From Nonomuraea typhae (GTDB lineage: Bacteria > Actinomycetota > Actinomycetes > Streptosporangiales > Streptosporangiaceae): a stretch of 64,000 nt of DNA. Shown piece after piece: positions 61,448-64,000 of this stretch. Made by a program: the position numbers and the translations under genes. Below the pieces are notes generated by a model, which saw nothing but the letters and a program-made list of their open reading frames with translations, was not told the DNA's origin and did not search any database. Position 1 is the first letter of the stretch, and every line of letters starts with the position of its first letter. The stretch lies in assembly GCF_009760925.1 (NCBI RefSeq), contig NZ_VRLV01000008.1, positions 248,001 through 312,000 of the forward strand, given 5' to 3'.

Positions 61448-61464
61448 GGCAGCCAGAAGGCTGC
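61448..61464. promoter_or_regulatory. ArsR-type operator 2, at the transcription start region
   Basis: GGCAGCC-AGAA-GGCTGC, the second copy of the palindrome with a different loop; centres are about 27 bp apart. It should cover the start point of the promoter at 61415-61444. Confidence 0.72.
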
Positions 61465-61500
61465 ATATCGATGGGCGGCAACCCGATGACGAGGACGCGC

Positions 61501-62292
61501 ATGGACGAGGTGTTCAAGGCACTGGCCGATCCGAGCCGGCGCGCGCTGCTCGACTCGCTCAACGCCCGCAACGGGCAGACGCTGCGCGAGCTGTGCGCAG
61601 GACTCGACATGGCCAGGCAGTCCGTCAGCAAGCACCTCGCGGTGCTGGAGACGGCCGGGCTCGTCACCACCGTACGGCGGGGCCGGGAGAAGCTGCACTA
61701 CCTCAACGCCGCACCCGTGCACGAGATCGCCCACCGATGGATCAGCCGCTACGACCAGGCCAGGGTCCAAGCCCTGGCGGACCTGAAACTCGCACTGGAG
61801 GAGACCCCGATGGACGCGCCGACCTTCGTCTACACCACCTACATCCGCACCACCCCGCAGAAGCTCTGGCAGGCGCTGACCGAGCCCGCCTTCACCCGCC
61901 GCTACTGGGCCACGGAGTTCACCACGGACTGGTCCGCCGGCTCGCCCATGACCTGGGACAACCACGGCGTGGTGCTCACCGACCCGGAGCAGGTCGTGCT
62001 GGAGGCCGATCCCTACACGCGGCTCTCCTACACCTGGCACGCCATCACCCCGGAGCTCGCCAAGCGCTTCGGCTGGGACGACGAACTCCTCACCCGGCTG
62101 GCCGGCGAACCCCGCTCGAAGGTCACCTTCACGCTCGAGGAGAACGCACCGGTCGTGAAGCTCACCGTCGTACACGACGGCTTCGAACCCGGATCGGCCC
62201 TGGCCGAGATGGTCAGCCACGGCTGGCCGAACGTGGTGGCGAGCCTGAAGACGCTGCTGGAGACCGGCGAACCGCTGCCGGACGATGCGTGA
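61501..62292 (+). CDS. ArsR-family HTH fused to SRPBCC (AHSA1) domain
   Basis: 263 residues from ATG 61501, preceded by GAGGA; in-frame ATGs at 61471 and 61486 would add 10 or 5 residues. Residues 1-95 are an ArsR winged helix (MDEVFKALADPSRRALLDSL, LDMARQSVSKHLAVLETAGL). Residues ~105-255 are an AHSA1/START-like domain (FVYTTYIRTTPQKLWQALTEPAF, RLSYTWHAI, VKLTVVHDGFEPGSALAEMVSHGWP). Such fusions probably bind a hydrophobic ligand and lift repression. Two palindromes overlap its own promoter, so autoregulation is likely. Confidence 0.88.
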   Translation: MDEVFKALADPSRRALLDSLNARNGQTLRELCAGLDMARQSVSKHLAVLETAGLVTTVRRGREKLHYLNAAPVHEIAHRWISRYDQARVQALADLKLALEETPMDAPTFVYTTYIRTTPQKLWQALTEPAFTRRYWATEFTTDWSAGSPMTWDNHGVVLTDPEQVVLEADPYTRLSYTWHAITPELAKRFGWDDELLTRLAGEPRSKVTFTLEENAPVVKLTVVHDGFEPGSALAEMVSHGWPNVVASLKTLLETGEPLPDDA

Positions 62293-62401
62293 CCTCCCCG
62301 ATCGGGGCTGAACGACATCACGACCATCCACCCCAAGCCGCCACCCCCAGCCTGGCCCGAGCCCCCGGCTCGGTGCCAGGCTGGAATCGCTTCTCACCAT
62401 C

Positions 62402-62737
62402 ATGGGACCGGACGACCCCCTCGGCGAAACCGTCACGGTGTCCTACCTCCCGGACGGCGACGACTACATCGTCCTGGCGTCACATGCCGAGACCACCTTG
62501 ACGGCCGCCCTGCACACCGCCAGTGCCGCGACGCTCACCGATCAGCAGATAGCGGTCGACATCACCATGCTCACCGGCCCCGCCCAGCAGGGCATCCTGC
62601 TCAGGAGGCTCCTCAAGCACGCCTCCGTCTACGAGCGACACGAGGTGACGCGGCACCGCCAGGTTCCCATCGCCCGCCTGACGCCGCGCCGCGGGCCCGT
62701 GCCCGGGTGCTCGATCGCGTCTCCTGGGCTTCCCTGA
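62402..62737 (+). CDS. Truncated Ddn-like (F420-dependent) nitroreductase-family remnant
   Basis: 111 residues. VTVSYLPDGDDYIVLASHAE resembles the strand pair of deazaflavin-dependent (Ddn) nitroreductase-family proteins, and EVTRHRQVPIARLTPRR their C-terminal end. The N-terminal ~35 residues with the GRKSG-type F420-binding loop are missing and no good ribosome site is visible. It may be a pseudogene or a short derivative; the tail after LTPRR looks non-native. Family call is tentative. Confidence 0.45.
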   Translation: MGPDDPLGETVTVSYLPDGDDYIVLASHAETTLTAALHTASAATLTDQQIAVDITMLTGPAQQGILLRRLLKHASVYERHEVTRHRQVPIARLTPRRGPVPGCSIASPGLP

Positions 62738-62851
62738 AGGCCAAGCGGGCAGTCCAGGACTCTTGCCGGCAGGAAGTCCTCTATGACTGCGTGGGGTGTT
62801 AACCAGTAGGCCGAACGCGCGGAGCGTAGCGGAGCACCTTGCCTTTGTCGT

Positions 62852-63844
62852 TCAGGCTGTGGGGGCCAGGTCGGGGGCCAGGTCCTGGTCGCCGGTTTCC
62901 TGGGCCTGGGCGGCCCTGCGGCCGAAGACGTACACGTACGCCAGGAAGGCGATCAGGGCCACTGCGCCGATCGTGATGCGGGCCCAGGTGGGCAGGCCCG
63001 AGGGGGTTACGAAGGCTTCGATCAGGCCTGAGACGAACAGGACCACCACCAAGCCCAGGGCCACGCTCATGACCGCTCTGCCCTGTTCCGCTATCGCGTC
63101 GGAGCGTTTGCGTGGGCCGGGGTCGATCACCGTCCAGCCCAGTCGCATGCCCACCGCGGCGGCCAGGAAGACTGCCGTCAGTTCCAGCAGGCCGTGCGGG
63201 GTGATCAGGCCGAAGAAGATGTCCAGTTTGCCGCGGGAGGCCATCAGGCCGCCGGAGACTGCCACGTTGGCGGCGTTCTGGAAGAGCAGGTACGGGATCG
63301 GGAGGCCCATGAAGATGGCGCCGATCAGCATCACCGCCGCCACCCACGCGTTGTTGATCCAGACGCGGCTGGCGAAGGAGGCGGCCGGGTTCTCCGAGTA
63401 GTAGTCGGCGAAGTCGTGTTCGACCAGTTGGGTGACCTCGTCGGGGCTGGCGATGGCCTGCTGGACCTCGGGGTTGGCGGCCACCCAGGCGCCGATGATC
63501 CAGGAGGCCAGGACGAAGGCGACCGTTGTCGCCAGCCACCACCAGCGGGCCCGATAGGCGACGACCGGGAAGGAGACCGTGAAGAAGCGGATGAACTCCT
63601 TCCAGGCGGGCACATGCGCTCCGGTCACTGCCGAGCGGGCCCTGGCCACCAGGGCCGAAAGGCGGCCGGTCAGCATCGCGTCGGTCGATGCGGAGCGGAC
63701 AATGGAGAGGTGGGTGGACACGCGCTGGTACAACTCGACGAGTTCGTCGACTTCCGCGCCGGTCAACCGGCCGCGTTGCTTGACCAGATGATCCAGCCGA
63801 TCCCAGGTGGGGCGGTGCGCGGTGATGAAGGCGTCGATATCCAC
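62852..63844 (-). CDS. Stage II sporulation protein M (SpoIIM)-family membrane protein
   Basis: 330 residues. A cytoplasmic helical N terminus (~1-85, DIDAFITAHRPTWDRLDHLV) precedes 5-6 membrane segments with the SpoIIM pattern: WLATTVAFVLASWIIGAWV, MLIGAIFMGLPIPYLLFQNA, FFGLITPHGLLELTAVFLAAA. Actinobacterial members are encoded with RDD, DUF58 and MoxR genes and are not sporulation-specific. It diverges from the RDD gene across 30 bp. The 114 bp beyond its stop hold nothing recognised. Confidence 0.93.
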   Translation of the reverse strand: MDIDAFITAHRPTWDRLDHLVKQRGRLTGAEVDELVELYQRVSTHLSIVRSASTDAMLTGRLSALVARARSAVTGAHVPAWKEFIRFFTVSFPVVAYRARWWWLATTVAFVLASWIIGAWVAANPEVQQAIASPDEVTQLVEHDFADYYSENPAASFASRVWINNAWVAAVMLIGAIFMGLPIPYLLFQNAANVAVSGGLMASRGKLDIFFGLITPHGLLELTAVFLAAAVGMRLGWTVIDPGPRKRSDAIAEQGRAVMSVALGLVVVLFVSGLIEAFVTPSGLPTWARITIGAVALIAFLAYVYVFGRRAAQAQETGDQDLAPDLAPTA

Positions 63845-63874
63845 CTGACCATTCTCACCGACTAGGCTCCCGGT

Positions 63875-64000
63875 ATGTCCGAGGTTGTGACGGGAGACGC
63901 CGTCGTCGTCGAGGTACGCGTGGCGCAGATGCTCTCGCGGGCGGCCGCGCTGCTGATCGACATGATCGTGCAGATCGTGTTGATGGTCGGCACCTACTTC
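63875..64000 (+). CDS. RDD-family membrane protein (3' truncated by window edge)
   Basis: The first 42 codons only: MSEVVTGDAVVVEVRVAQML, then a first membrane helix beginning with SRAAALLIDMIVQIVLMV. The R...D pattern in this helix matches the RDD family. It diverges from SpoIIM, the normal actinobacterial pairing, and belongs to the MoxR-DUF58 cluster interrupted upstream. Confidence 0.8.
   Translation, partial: MSEVVTGDAVVVEVRVAQMLSRAAALLIDMIVQIVLMVGTYF

Overview
The window comes from the chromosome of a high-GC Gram-positive bacterium, most likely a mycelial actinomycete of the Streptosporangiales (Nonomuraea/Streptosporangium-like). The evidence is very high GC with strong third-position bias, frequent GTG starts, ATGA/GTGA stop-start couplings, an mtrA-mtrB-lpqB-comF-hpf-secA neighbourhood, a DasR-type GlcNAc regulon, a small HGxxPAAW-type membrane protein and an Rv3235-family protein. 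The taxonomic call is inference. No rRNA, tRNA, CRISPR array or intact insertion sequence was seen.

1-12 kb: the 3' end of a secreted DUF1996 protein with an Asn/Gln/Asp/Pro-rich N-terminal linker, a membrane b-type cytochrome paired with a NuoF-ferredoxin fusion, a small lipoprotein, a ribose-type sugar operon (lacI-rbsD-rbsB-rbsA-rbsC, minus strand) that diverges from an FAD-linked oxidase across two matching operator-like sites, a GNAT acetyltransferase and a cupin-AraC regulator. 12-22 kb: an FMN reductase, acetoacetyl-CoA synthetase, a LysR/beta-lactamase-like pair diverging from a MecA-N-type penicillin-binding protein, three HAD hydrolases, a stand-alone LigD-type polymerase and a secreted DUF2690 protein. 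22-28 kb: a caspase-STAND NTPase-WD40 protein coupled to an alpha/beta hydrolase, which is the best candidate for a biological-conflict (defence or programmed death) system here, next to a divergent membrane protein.

28-37.5 kb: a compact GlcNAc module. It holds a lipoprotein GH3 (NagZ-type) hydrolase, ptsI, ptsH, a HAD phosphatase, crr (IIA), the IIB gene, a SIS-domain sugar-phosphate enzyme, a DasR-like regulator and two IIC permeases, with DasR-type operators. Together these give release, uptake, phosphorylation, processing and regulation of amino sugar. No nagA is present.

37.7-51.6 kb: housekeeping envelope and ribosome genes (Rv3235 family, secA, a small membrane protein, an AlkZ-type winged-helix protein, a Uma2 nuclease, an orphan NarL-type regulator, hpf, comF, lpqB, mtrB, mtrA). 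A 630-bp repeat-rich gene desert holds decaying peptide-coding repeats. 51.8-64 kb: the conserved membrane protein/DUF4129/DUF4350/MoxR/DUF58 operon, and then its usual partners SpoIIM and RDD about 5.6 kb further on. Between them lie decayed lysR and formate dehydrogenase genes, a complete molybdate operon ending in a small Cys-rich ORF, an autoregulation-ready ArsR-SRPBCC gene and a Ddn-like remnant, suggesting insertion of accessory DNA into a conserved cluster.
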